Assembly (NCBI GenBank): GCA_013180625.2
Contig: SNVD02011145.1
Span: 496,001 to 560,000 of the forward strand
Reading direction: 5' to 3'
DNA: 64,000 nt
Source: Boswellia sacra
Taxonomy: Eukaryota; Streptophyta; Magnoliopsida; Sapindales; Burseraceae
Position 1 is the stretch's first letter. Each line of letters starts with the position of its first letter. This document shows positions 33,425 through 44,416 of this stretch, piece after piece. The notes below the pieces were generated by a model. The model ran no database searches, was not told the origin of the DNA, and saw nothing but the letters and a program-made list of their open reading frames with translations. The translations under genes were made by a program, and so were the position numbers.

Positions 33425-34856
33425 TGATAGGTGTTTATTTATGTATCATTTTCATATCAATTCATCTATGTTTCTTTGCTATAATCCTTGGTATTTTTAT
33501 GTTTTTGTGTGGTTTTGATGTTTGCAGGAGTTTTGGAGGAACTTGCACCAAAGTGAAGTAAAACCCTTCATTTTCACCTCTGCTAGTCAACCATCTTCTC
33601 GGATTTAATTGTATTGATATACAATGAACCGGATAACATGTTATATACCGTTGGAAAGCTCTCGAAATCTATTTTCTAGAGAAATTTACGGTTCATAAAT
33701 CCATTCAGTGTACCAAAAGTTATGATCAAAACAGTGTGAGAAGTGCAGAAATGTAATTCCACAAATCACTGTAGCATGTATAATACGGGACACTGTAGCA
33801 GGTTACTATAGCAGAGTATATAAACACATTTTAGGATTTTATTTGAATAACTTGAAGGGGGGAGTACGTATTGGAGGCAGCATTTCTGGATTTCTCTCAT
33901 CCCTTGGAGTTCTTGAAGGAGAAAGAAGGCTTGGAAAAAGGAAGAACTACAATCCTAAGGAGATTCATCTACAAAGAGATTTTCAAAAATTTGCTAAGTT
34001 TTTCTTTCCTTTTCAATTCTGGAATTTCTCTGTATTGTATTTGTATTGTGTTGAATATGTGTAACTAAATCTGAATTGGTTGAGGGTGATTTCAAAGCCT
34101 TGATATGGTGTTTGTGAGTTGATTGTGCAAGAAATTATTATCCAATTCTCTAATTGAAGTTGCTTGTATTTTCCCATATTTAATGCTTATGATTGCTTGC
34201 TGGATTGTATTTGGGTGGCCAACTGAATATAATCTGGATATTGTCTATTGCTAGACTAGAAATCTTGATCCGTAATTGTCTTGAATTTCTAATCATTAGT
34301 AGCAAAATTGTGATCAGAGATTGCAATTGGAGAATATAACCTAAGTTAAATAATCCGCGCTTGTGTGTTTATTGCTTAGATCAACCTATCTTTCTTATCA
34401 TAATGCATCCATTGAATTAAATTTAGAGAGCTTGTTCTAGGTTGTTTAATGGATAGAGATTAAATAAAGAGCCTGTTTTATTTAACAACAAAGTAAGGAA
34501 AGATTGGGATAACAGAGCTTATTGTTATCTACGGTTGATAATTTCAATGGTGTAATTGGATAATAATTCTATAATTAATTCGCAAATCCATATCTTGTGA
34601 TGGAGAATGATCCCTTAACTAGATTTTTATCATTGATTAATTCCCATTTCAATTAAGTTTGCATTGTGTTATTCATTAATTACCGTCGTATTATGTTTTT
34701 CATCTAGTTAATCAACCAACAAACCCCCCCCCCCAATTTGGTTAATTGTTGCTGGAAATAACAAATTCAATTAGAATCAATCCTCGTGGGAACGATATCT
34801 TACTTATCACTTTATTACTTGTGCGACTAGTATACTTGCTAGTTTCGAACGCATCA
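33425..34856 (+). repeat. 5' LTR of Athila copy 1
   Basis: 1432 bp, TGATAGGTGTTTATT to AACGCATCA. A TATA box lies at 33818-33825 (GAGTATATAAACAC), just after repeats of the word CACTGTAGCA. A C run near 34723-34732 is shorter in the 3' LTR. It is followed after six bases by the primer-binding site. Confidence 0.93.
33818..33825 (+). promoter_or_regulatory. TATA box in the Athila-like LTR
   Basis: TATATAAA in GCAGAGTATATAAACACATT. The upstream 60 bp contains CACTGTAGCA twice and a third variant, giving a short repeated motif before the TATA box. In the 3' LTR the same site reads GAGTATTTAAAC and is weakened. Confidence 0.6.
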
Positions 34857-34862
34857 AGTTTT

Positions 34863-34880
34863 TGGCGCCGTTGCCGGGGA
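34863..34880 (+). other. Primer-binding site of Athila copy 1
   Basis: TGGCGCCGTTGCCGGGGA, six bases after the 5' LTR. This is the tRNA-Asp-type primer-binding site commonly seen in Athila-lineage elements. It appears intact. Confidence 0.85.
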
Positions 34881-34968
34881 TTGATTTTCTAATCGATTTG
34901 TTATTTTGTTTTCATTGTTGATTCATATTTTTGTTTGTTTTTTTTTTTATTGTTTGTGTTTAGACGAC

Positions 34969-36467
34969 ATGGCAGTAAACTTTCATCAATTCAGTGGCGG
35001 ATTTGAGCCACAACTACCATGGAGAGTAAATGAGGTAAGCACTCCGAACATTGAACAACAACTTTCTGAGCTAACCTCTCTTGTGGAAAACATGGCTGTA
35101 GGACATATGCAGAAATCTTATGCATGTGGGTATATTCTACCATGGAGCATCCAATCGACATGTATCCAACTTTGCAAGGAGATATGGAACAAGCCAATAC
35201 CATGGATGGATTTCCAGGACAAACAAGGCAATGGTATGATCCCTTCTCTAACACTTGTAATGCTGGATGGGAAGATCACCCTAATTTCAATTACTGGAAT
35301 CATCAACCAATCGCCCCAAATGCCATACCAAATCGGCCACAAGGTTTTAATCAACTTAGAGTACAGCAACCATTTCAAATGCAGCCACCACCAATGCCAC
35401 AACCAACAGCTTCAAAAAACTCAGGTATGTCACTCCAGGATATTGTTAATGCACTTGCCACTAACACAATGCAATTCCAGCAGGAAACTGGGGCAAGTAT
35501 CCAAAACCTGGCAAATCAAATGGGACAATTGGCCACTAGCATGAGCAAATTCGAGGGCCAAGGCTCAGAAGAATTATCTTGTCAAACGATGATCAATCCA
35601 AGAGAGAATTCTTGTGCGATAACTTTGCAAAATGAAGAGCAATTAGATGTCCTGCCAAAGAAATCACAAACTAATGAAGGAGATGACACCACTTCCACCA
35701 TGAACAAAACACTGACTTCTCAGGTAAATCCTATAACTCCTATTCCTTCATATGTTTCTCCTCCACTTTTTCCTAGTAGATTTGCAAAATCGAAGGAGGA
35801 ACAAGAACAAGAAATCCTGGAAACTTCTCACAAAATCGAGATAAATATACCACTTCTGGATGCTATCGAGCAAGTACCTCATTATACAAAATGTCTTAAG
35901 GAGTTATACACCAGCAAAAGAAAGTTAAAAAGAAATGAGAAAGTAAGTGTGGGGGAAGATGTTTCAGCTGTATTGCAAAGGAAAATTCCTCCAAAGTGCA
36001 AAGATCCAGGTACGTTCACCATGCCATGCACCATTGGTAAAACCAAGTTTGAAAGAGTTATGTTAGATTTAGAAGCATCTATTAACATCATGTCATATTC
36101 TATTTATGCTTCTTTAAATCTTGGACCTTTTACGAAAATTGGTGTTACCATTCAAATTGCTGATCGTTTTAATGCATATACTAAAAGAGTTGTGGAAGAT
36201 GTGCTTGTACAGGTGAATCAATCGGTTTTCCCAGCAAACTTCTATGTCCTTGAAATAGAGGATGAGACATCTCCTAATCCAACTCCGATTCTTTTAGGGA
36301 GATCATTCTCGAAAACTGTTAGAACCAAGATTGAAGTTAATGATGGTACTCTCATCATAGAGTTTGATGGCAAGGTGATATGTTTCAATATTTTTGAGGC
36401 AATGAGGTACTCTAGTGACTTACATTCTGTTTTTGTAGTTGACGTTGTTGATTCTTTGCCACAATAA
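34969..36467 (+). pseudogene. Athila-like Gag C-terminal part and aspartic protease
   Basis: The ATG at 34969 starts MAVNFHQFSGGFEP. A single-base loss near 35130 breaks the frame within the Cys-rich ACGxCSTMEHPTDMCP region that copy 2 shows intact at 60303-60360. The frame then stays open to 36467. It includes Gln-rich Gag sequence (SLQDIVNALATNTMQFQQET, ASIQNLANQMGQLATSMSKF) and a protease-like segment (PPKCKDPGTFTMPCTIGKTK, then VMLDLEASINIMSYSI). The active site is usually DLGAS; here the Gly is Glu (DLEAS), probably inactivating. The N-terminal Gag domain seen in copy 2 (61.0-60.6 kb) is missing between the PBS and this ATG. Confidence 0.82.
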
Positions 36468-36489
36468 TATTTTGAGTTAACTCGCAAGA

Positions 36490-36794
36490 ATGGATTAGAT
36501 GTAGCTATTAGTGAGCATATAGGGACAGAAAATTCCAATGAGTCAGGAATTTTGATAAAGTGTCCAAAGAAATGGAGGAAGCTGTGGCAAGCTTAGATGA
36601 GACCATAGCAATAACCACAAATAGGTATGATGTTTCGTACATTCAATTTACTTTATCTAATGAGAAACTTCTTCCTTCTGTGACGAAAGCCAATACCTTA
36701 GAGCTTAAGTCACTGCCAGATCATTTGAATCATGGATTCTTGGGTAAGAATGATCCTTTGCCAATTACAATGGAAATGGGCCTTGCACGAATAC
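36490..36794 (+). pseudogene. Athila-like protease-RT linker, left part (continues at 43794)
   Basis: Encodes a KEMEEAVASLDETIAITTNRYD segment, then TKANTLELKSLPDHLNHGFL and GKNDPLPITMEMGLARIL. This is the acidic/hydrophobic linker that precedes RT in Athila polyproteins. A nested copia element splits it at 36794. The 285-bp open frame ends inside the copia LTR and is not a gene of its own. Confidence 0.8.
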
Positions 36795-38606
36795 TGTTAG
36801 CCCTAAGGCTACATGATAATTTTGATGATAACAATACACATTGATTCATTGTAATTTACTAACATGTTTATTTATGTGCAAGAGTAATATCATTGAAATA
36901 ATTGTAAAATCAAGAAGAGGCTTATTAAAATTAAGTGTTGAAGCTAAGGAGAAGACTACATATTAAAGGCACCAAAGTTTAAGAACAAGGTTTGATTCAA
37001 GGAATATGACACATGAGTAGTGTTTAATCAATTAGTCAAATATTTCTCTATAGATGTCCAAATGATGTGATTTCTAAGTCTTTAGAAAGCTTACTCAATT
37101 TATAACATTTCATATGTTTTAAAGAAATTTAAATTTCAAGTGTAAGGTTGTCCAAATCATCATGCAAATTGGAAGACAAATGGAAGCAGCTGACATAAGC
37201 ACCGAATACTCTTTTAGACATATCTTGAGCTAGAAAAATCAAAATGACATGATTCTTATGGCATTGGAAAGAGGACATAATGAGACACATTTCATATGTT
37301 TTGAAGAAATTCAAATTTCAAATTGAAAGCTAACATAATTGACATGGAATTTGGTAGACTGACACAAAGAAGAAAAATTAACTCATATGAGCATTGAATG
37401 ATGTTTTGTCCATATCTTGAGATAAAGATATCCAAATTCTTTGATTCTTAATGTTTTGGAAAGCTTATTGAAATATGAAGATCTTTTATGTTTTGAAGAA
37501 ATTCAAATTTTAAACGAAAGACTGACAGAATTATCATTCAATTCGATGGACTAACACAAGAAAGAAAAATCAAGTCACCTGAGCACCGAATGGTATTTTT
37601 GCCATATCTTAAGCTACAGACATTCAAATGACTTGGTTCTTGATGCGTTGGAAAGCTTATTCAATTTTTCAGATTTTTATGTTTTACAGATTTTCAAATT
37701 TCAAATGGAACATTGACAAAAATGGTAGACAATATTACGGTTTTTATAGTGGGTAGAAAATTTGGAGTTGGTGTCTTCATTTGATTAAGTTCATCCCATT
37801 TGCCTATAAAAGGAACCCTTCTCCCATGCATGCATTCAGCAAGACAAGAGCAAGAGAAGCATTTATCAAGCAAAAAACAAGAGAAATATCAAGTCTAGAG
37901 AGCTTTTATATTCTTTATCTACTCTTTGAAGAGAGTTATACTTTTGTTGTAAAAATTATCTTTGTTCTTGTATTATGGTGAGAGTGAGATCTTCTTGTAA
38001 AGGATAAAGTTATCCTTGAGTGAACTCTTGGTGTGATATTATCAAGAGTTGAAGGAAGTTGCCTTGGTGAGGTTGTTCATCAAGAAGAACTCTTGGTGTG
38101 GTGTTATCAAGGTTGAAGAAAGTTGCCTTGGTGAGGTTGTTCATCAAGAAGAACTCTTGGTGTGGTGTTATCAAGAGTTGAAGGAAGTTGCCTTGGTGAG
38201 GTTGTTCATCAAGAAGAACTCTTGGTGTGGTGTTATCAAGGGTTGGAAGAAAAAGTCTTGGTGAGGTTGTTCATCAAGCAAGTTGTAAAGATTTCTATAA
38301 CTTAGTGGAAAGCTTAGCTCGTGGAGCTAGGGGCCCGTGGACGTAGGCAAGGTTTGCCGAACCACGTAAATTGAGTTTGCACTCTCTTTATCCCTTTCCT
38401 CTTTACATTTACTTGCACTTGTGATTGTTCAATATTGTTATGCTCTTGATTGCATCTTAGATAACTTATATTTTCATCTTCTTCACCTTTATTCTCAACG
38501 AAAGAGTGAACTAATTTTAATCTTTCAAGAAAAGTTTTTTAAATCCATTTTTATAAATAAAAACTCAATTAACCCCCCCTCTTGGGTTGCCATACCTGGG
38601 TCAACA
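36795..38606 (+). repeat. 5' LTR of copia A
   Basis: 1812 bp. It holds two internal arrays: a ~190-bp repeat (marks near 37201, 37393 and 37588) and a ~65-bp repeat (38051, 38115, 38180, 38245) based on GTTGCCTTGGTGAGGTTGTT. A TATA box lies between them at 37805. An apparent 71-codon frame at 38049-38264 is translation of the 65-bp array and not a gene. Confidence 0.93.
37805..37812 (+). promoter_or_regulatory. TATA box of copia A 5' LTR
   Basis: CCTATAAAAGGAACCC is conserved in all three LTRs of this family in the window (also 42983, and 61753-61761 on the minus strand). The R/U5 part with the 65-bp repeat array lies downstream, so the array would be within the transcript leader. Confidence 0.75.
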
Positions 38607-38608
38607 AG

Positions 38609-38624
38609 TGGTATCAGAGCAAGG
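38609..38624 (+). other. Primer-binding site of copia A (initiator tRNA-Met type)
   Basis: TGGTATCAGAGCAAGG, two bases after the LTR end. This is the standard initiator tRNA-Met primer-binding site of plant copia elements. Confidence 0.92.
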
Positions 38625-38660
38625 TTGCTCATTTTTTTAAATCTTAACCGATTTTGAGCT

Positions 38661-39497
38661 ATGGCAACTTTTAATTCAACTTCATATGTTGAGGGACTTT
38701 CTATCTCTAGACCTCCATTTTTTAATGGAAGTGATTACTCTTATTGGAAAACTAGAATGAGTATTTTCTTGAAATCTTTTGATTATGATTTGTGGTCTAT
38801 TGTTTTGGAAGGACCTTTTGTTCCTACAAAAATTGAAAATGGGGAATGAATGCTTAAAGAACCTAAAGAGTTTGGTGAAGATGATAAAAAGAAATTGAGT
38901 TTGAATGCTAAAACTATGAATGTGTTATATTATGCTCTAGATAGAAATGAGTTTAATAGAATATCTACTTGTTCTACGGCACAAGAAATATGGTACACAC
39001 TTGAAGTAACTCATGAAGGAACTAGTCAAGTTAAAGAATCCAAGATTAGTATGCTAGTTCATAGTTATGAGCTTTTTAAGATGAAATCGGATGAATCAAT
39101 TTCTGAAATGTTTACCAGATTTATGGATAATGTCAATGGTTTGAAATCTCTTGGTAAATCTTATTCTAATGTTGAAATGGTGAGAAAGATTCTTAGGTGT
39201 CTACCAAAATCTTGGGAGCCAAAGGTGACGGCAATTCAAGAAGCAAAGGACCTCACCAAACTACCATTAGAAGAACTTATGGGTTCTCTCATAACTCATG
39301 AAATCATCTTGAAGGAGAATGAAGAAGAAGATTACGAAGTGGCAAACATGTGCTTCATGGCTTTAAGAGAAAATGAGGTAAGTATTCTAAACTATGATCC
39401 TAAGCTTTCATATGATGAATTACTTGAAGCATTCCAAAATTTACATGTGCAAGTTGATAAACAAAATTCAAAAATCAATGCTTTCAAAAAGAAGTAA
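38661..39497 (+). pseudogene. Copia A Gag
   Basis: Copia-type Gag, starting MATFNSTSYVEGLSISRPPF, with the conserved NGSDYSYWKTRM entry and the later block STAQEIWYTLEVTHEGTSQV, then RKILRCLPKSWEPKVTAIQE. One stop (TGA at 38847) interrupts the first quarter; the remaining 215 codons are open. Beyond 39497 a Lys/Glu-rich coiled region continues to 39927 after another stop. The CCHC knuckle expected near 39850 is degraded. Confidence 0.88.
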
Positions 39498-40049
39498 AAA
39501 ATCATGTTACCTCAATTAGAAGAGTTGGTGGAAATAAATGAAGTTTTAGAAAATGAAAATGAAATTTTAAAGCAAAAAGATTTTGAAAGTTTGGAAAAGT
39601 CAAATACATTTTTTAAAAACTGAAAATGAGATTTTAAAACAAAAGGATTTTGATAAATTAGAGAAAGAAAATGTTATTTTGAAAAAGGAAAATAATGACT
39701 TAAGAAATATTGTTGATAGTTTTACAAAAAGCACAAAAAATTTGAATTCTATGTTACAAAACCAAAGGTGTGTTTTTGATAAAAGAGAGTTAGGATATAA
39801 AAGTCATAAAAATCAAAAGTATTTTAAAAACTATTTTGTTCATGCATCTTCCAGGATTCATGTAATTATTGTAGAAGAAAAGGACACAAAGTGCATTCTT
39901 ACTATATTAAGAGAAATCCTAATTTGAAAAAAATATGGGTTCTAAAAAGTATCATAACTAACCCCCAAGGACCCAAGAACATTTGGGTACCAAAAAGTCG
40001 CTCTTTTAATGTTGATTGTAGAAACAAAGGAGTAGCAAACACAAGTGGT

Positions 40050-41345
40050 ACTTAGATAGTGGATGCTCAAGGCATATGACCAGAAATGCCTCCAAGTTCT
40101 CAAGATTAATCATGAAGAAATGAGGATATGTGACCTTCGGTAATAATGCCAAAGGAAGGGTAATCGAACATGGTGATATTGGTAACCCTTCTTCACTTAT
40201 TATTGAAAATATTTTGCTTGTTCATGGTTTGAAACATGATTTGATTAGCATTAGTCAATTGTGTGATAAGGGATATTTTGTTACTTTTGAGCCTAATAAA
40301 TGTGTGATTAAGGATGTTAGTAACAATAAGATATTATTTGTTGGTAATAGATGTGGTAATATTTATACAATTAATATTGATGTTAATAATCATGTAGATA
40401 ATTATTTTATTGTTAATCATGATGCTTGGTTATTGCATAGAAGGTTAGGTCATGCTAGCATGGACACAATTTCAAAAATTTCTAAAAATGATTTAGTTGA
40501 TGGTTTTCCAAGAATAAAATTTGAAAAGGATAAGATTTGTGATGCTTGTCAATTTGGAAAACAAGTGAGAACTTCTTTTAAACAAAAGAAATTTATTTCA
40601 ACAAATAAACCTCTACAATTACTTCATTTGGATTTATTTGGACCATCAAGAACTCAAAGCCTTGGTGGAAAGTATTATGTTTTTGTTATTGTGGATGATT
40701 ATTCAAGATTCACTTGGGTATTATTCTTGAAAACTAAAAATGAGGCCATACAAGCTTTTTCAAAATTTACAAAAAGAGTCCAAAATCAAAAAGGGTATTC
40801 ATTGTGTCCATTAGGAGTGATCATGGTGGTGAAGTAGACAATGTTGCATTTGAAAATCGTTGTGATGAAAATAGTTTTGAACAATATTTTTCGCACCTAG
40901 AACTCCACAACAAAATGGTGTTGTTGAGAGGAAAAATAGGACTATCCATGAAATGGCTAGGATCATGTTACTTGAAAATAATTTGTCAAAATATTTTTGG
41001 GTCGAAGCCGTTAATACCGCATGCTTTATAATCAATAGAGTCCATATTAGAGCTTTATAAAGAAAACTCCTTATGAACTTTGGAAAGGAAGAAAACCCAA
41101 CATTGGATTTTTTAAAGTTTTTGGATATAAATGTTTTATTTTAAACACCAAGGATAACCTTGGAAAATTTGATGTAAAAGCCAATGTTGGAATTTTTGTT
41201 GGCTATTCCAACCACAGTAAAGCATATAGAGTTTTTAACAAAAAGACTCTTACTTTTGAAGAATCTATGCATGTTGAATTTGATGAAACTAGTGTGTTTT
41301 CTTCAAAGAATTTAGATATTGATATTGTTGAAGTAGAAAGGTAAA
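40050..41345 (+). pseudogene. Copia A protease and integrase
   Basis: The protease active site reads WYLDSGCSRHMT near 40050. After a stop, the frame 40130-40837 holds the Gag-pre-integrase zinc region (LLHRRLGHASMDTISKIS, CDACQFGKQVRTSF) and the integrase core start (LLHLDLFGPSRTQSLGGKYY, then FVIVDDYSRFTWVLFLKTKN). A frame change leads to IRSDHGGEV with the second Asp. The third acidic region (PQQNGVVERKNR-type) is readable in another frame near 40900, and conserved C-terminal integrase sequence continues to about 41340 (GYKCFILNTKDNLGKFDVKA). No RT YVDD box follows. Confidence 0.87.
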
Positions 41346-41957
41346 TCAAGGAATCAAGACTTGATGAAAAGAGCCAAGATGAATTACAACTTAAACAAAA
41401 AAAGCTTGAGGAAGTAAATGATTCTTCCCAAGAATTACCAAAGGAATTGAGGTACGCAATAGCTCACTCTAAAGATCTCATTATTGGCGAACCATCACAA
41501 GGTATGAGAACTAGATTTTTTTTAGGACCTTTTGTAATCATTTTGCATTTGTCTCTCAATTTGAACCAAAATCTTTCAAAGAAGCCGAAAATGACGAAAG
41601 TTAGAACAATTGAACTAATTTGAGAGAAATCAAGTTTGGGAATTAGTCCCTAGACCTAAATATGACTAAATCCCTTAATCAAGATAGATTTTGCATAATT
41701 AGAAGAGAATTGGGCAAGTTGGATATGTCTTAGTTTTGCTTTTATATGATAATCTTTGAATGGTAGCATATGTTATGGGGGAGAATATATTTAGGGGGAG
41801 TAATTAATTTGATTACATCTTTTTGATGATAACAAAAGAGGGAGAAATTGTTGGATTGCTTATATTCATAACAAGTGCCATTTTTTTGTTTATTCTTGAT
41901 TTTATTTTCATTCTTTCTTTTGGATATTATTTGAAAGCAATCAATGATTTGTCATCA
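41346..41957 (+). other. Copia A post-integrase remnant and 3' non-coding region
   Basis: A short remnant of the sequence preceding RT is visible (ELRYAIAHSKDLIIGEPSQG near 41450, then WELVPRP near 41640). RT and RNase H are missing. From about 41717 (TTGGATATGTCTTAG) the sequence matches the 3' non-coding end of copia B (63190-63245, minus strand), placing a deletion junction between 41660 and 41717. Confidence 0.7.
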
Positions 41958-41973
41958 TCAAAAAGGGGGAGAT
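41958..41973 (+). other. Polypurine tract of copia A
   Basis: AAAAAGGGGGAGAT directly before the LTR start TGTTAGCC. The same tract occurs in copia B on the minus strand at about 62965-62980. A second GAGGGAGAAATTGTTGGATT motif lies about 130 bp upstream. Confidence 0.8.
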
Positions 41974-43788
41974 TGTTAGCCTTAAGGCTACATGATAATT
42001 TTGATGATAACAATACACATTGATTCATTGTGATTTACTAACATGTTTATTTATGTGCAAGAGTAATATCATTGAAATAATTGTAAAATCAAGAAGAGGC
42101 TTATTAAAATGAGTGTTGAAGCTAAGGAGAAGACTACATATTAAAGGCACCAAAGTTTAAGAACAAGGTTTGATTCAAGGAATGTGACACATGAGTAATG
42201 TTTAATCAATTAGTCATATATTTCTCTACAGAAGTCTAAATGATGTGATTCTTGAGCCTTTAGAAAGCTTACTCAATTTATAACATTTTATATGTTTTAA
42301 AGAAATTTAAATTTCAAGTGTAACATTGTCCAAATCATCATGCAAATTGGAAGACAAATGGAAGCAGCTGACATGAGCACCGAATACTCTTTTAGACATA
42401 TCTTGAGCTAGAAAAATCAAAATGACATGATTCTTCTGGCATTGGAAAAAGGACGTAATGAGGCAATTTCATATGTTTTAAAGAAATTCAAATTTCAAAT
42501 TGAAGGCTGACATAATTGACATGGAATTCGGTGGACTGACACAGAGAAGAAAAATTAACTCATATGAGCACCGAATGATGTTTTATCCATATCTTGAGAT
42601 AGAGATATCTAAATGCTTTGATTCTTAATGTTTTGGAAAGATTATTGAAATATGAAGATCTTTTATGTTTTGAAGAAGTTCAAATTTCAAAAGGAAGGCT
42701 GACAGAATTATCATTCAATTCGGTGGATTGACACAAGGAAGAAAAATCAAGTCACATGAGCATCGAATGGTGTTTTGGCCATATCTTAAGCTACAGATAT
42801 CCAAATGACTTGGTTATTGATGCGTTGGAAATATTATTCAATTTTTCAGATCTTTTATGTTTTGCAGATTTTCAAATTTCAAACGAAACATTGACAAAAA
42901 TGGCAGACAAGATTACGATTTTTATGGTGGGCAGAAAATTTGGAGTTGGTGTCTTCATTTGATTAAGTTCATCCCATTTGCCTATAAAAGGAACCCTTCT
43001 CCCATGCATGCATTCAGCAAGACAAGAGCAAAAGAAGCATTTATCAAGCAAAAAAACAAGAGAAATATCAAGTCTAGAGAGCTTTTATATTCTTTATCTA
43101 CTCTTTGAAGAGATTATACTTTTGTTGTAAAAATTTTCTTTGTTCTTATATTGTGGTGAGAGTGAGATCTTCTTGTAAAGGATAAAAGTTATCCTTGAGT
43201 GAACTCTTGGTGTGATATTATCAAGAGTTGAAGGAAGTTGCCTTGGCGAGGTTGTTCATCAAGAAGAACTCTTGATGTGGTGTTATCAAGGGTTGAAAGA
43301 AGTTGCCTTGGTGAGGTTGTTCATCAAGAAGAACTCTTGGTGTGGTGTTATCAAGAGTTGAAAGAAGTTACCTTGGTGAGGTTGTTCATCAAGAAGAACT
43401 CTTGGTGTTGTGTTATCAAGGGTTGGAAGAAAAAGTCTTGGTGAGGTTGTTCATCAAGCAAATTGTAAAGATTTCTACAACTTAGTGGAAAGCTTAGCTC
43501 GTGGAGCTAGGAGCCCGTGGACGTAGGCAAGGTTTGCCGAACCACGTAAATTGAGTTTGCACTCTCTCTATCCCTTTCCTCTTTACATTTACTTGCACTT
43601 GTGATTGTTCAATATTGTTATGCTCTTGATTGCATCTTAGATAACTTATATTTTCATCTTCTTCACCTTTATTCTCAAAGAACGAGTGAACTAATTTTAA
43701 TCTTTCAAGAAAAGTTTTTTAAATCCATTTTTATAAATAAAAACCTAATTCACCCCCCCCCTCTTGGGTTGCCATACCTGGGTCAACA
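41974..43788 (+). repeat. 3' LTR of copia A
   Basis: 1815 bp, with the same two internal arrays as the 5' LTR and a TATA box at 42983-42990. It ends GGGTCAACA and is followed by the AATAC target duplication. Scattered substitutions separate it from the 5' LTR. Confidence 0.93.
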
Positions 43789-43793
43789 AATAC

Positions 43794-44040
43794 AAGAAGA
43801 GAAACTCGTCCAAATACTTACAGATCACAAAGTAGCTATTGGGTGGACGATTGCTAACATCCAAGGCCCAGCCATATACATGCACCAATTCTTGTTGGAA
43901 GAAGGATCCAAGCCCACTAGAGAAACACAGCAGAGATTGGACCCTCCCATGATGGAACCAACGTCGGGCTGAGGACGTTAAACCAAGCACTTATTGGGAG
44001 GCAACCCAATGTTTTTGAAAATAAATTAAAAAAAGAAAAG
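43794..44040 (+). pseudogene. Athila copy 1: RT start fused by deletion to the end of pol
   Basis: Continuation of the linker after the copia: KLVQILTDHKVAIGWTIANI, QGPAIYMHQFLLEEGSKPTR, then QQRLDPPMM, the start of Athila-type RT. At about 43957 it jumps to sequence matching the very end of pol in copy 2 (about 55890-55840, minus strand: GAGGATGTTAAACCAAGCGC), here GAGGACGTTAAACCAAGCAC. RT, RNase H and integrase, some 2.6 kb in copy 2, are therefore absent. Confidence 0.8.
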
Positions 44041-44297
44041 AAAAATAAAATGAGGTAATAATGATCGATTTTTGTGTCTCGAGGAGATTCCTTTCATAGG
44101 CCATCAAATTGATCAGGTTTTATCTCTCTTTGCCATCTGTCTTTATTTGTTTTTATATTTTTTTACTTGTTTTTGACTTTTGTTTGCTATTGTATTGTTA
44201 TCTCTTTTATGTGTCCTTAGTTTCGTTTCTACTCTTTTCTTTTCCTTCCTTTTGTTTAATTTGATTATTCCATGCTTCGAATTCATTTGTGCAACAG
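44041..44297 (+). other. Intron-like polypyrimidine region ending in a splice-acceptor-like site
   Basis: T-rich sequence (TTTATTTGTTTTTATATTTT and similar) runs up to TTTGTGCAACAG at 44286-44297. This looks like a plant 3' splice site in front of an open stretch beginning CTTGAGGAAACATCC. Copy 2 has the equivalent AACAGCTTGAGGAAGCACC (near 55565, minus strand). Athila-type elements are thought to express genes downstream of pol from spliced RNA; here splicing is inference only. Confidence 0.45.
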
Positions 44298-44392
44298 CTT
44301 GAGGAAACATCCAAACGGGAGTTGAAGTCATTACCCGAAGGTTTGAAACGTGCATATCTTGGAGAAGAGCAGACTCAATCATATTATTGGTA
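44298..44392 (+). pseudogene. Short pol-linker-like segment downstream of pol (Athila copy 1)
   Basis: Encodes QLEETSKRELKSLPEGLKRA, then YLGEEQTQS and a stop. This resembles the protease-RT linker of the same family (ELKSLPDHLNHGFLGKNDPL at 36695-36760). Copy 2 has ELKPLPEELKCAYLGEEQT at the equivalent place (about 55555-55490). The accessory region therefore seems to start with a second, diverged piece of pol linker. Confidence 0.5.
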
Positions 44393-44416
44393 ATATCTCT
44401 CTTTGTCTCCTCTTCA

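Larger units (their letters stand above)
36795..43788 (+). mobile_element. Ty1/copia element A, nested, lacking reverse transcriptase
   Basis: LTRs 36795-38606 and 41974-43788, perfect target duplication AATAC (36790-36794 and 43789-43793), a tRNA-Met-type primer-binding site and a polypurine tract. The internal region encodes Gag, protease and integrase, but RT and RNase H are absent: after integrase the sequence passes within about 200 bp to the 3' non-coding end. LTRs TGTTAGCC...GTCAACA differ at scattered positions. It is a structurally complete, internally deleted, non-autonomous element. The same family appears as element B at 60940. Confidence 0.93.

Noticed and set aside
34991..35402. 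Minus-strand frames overlapping Athila gag
   Set aside because: They are shadows of the plus-strand Gag coding region, with no independent motif.
38049..38264. 71-codon frame with repeated motif in the copia LTR
   Set aside because: It translates the 65-bp tandem array inside the LTR; the equivalent in the other LTR differs in frame and length.
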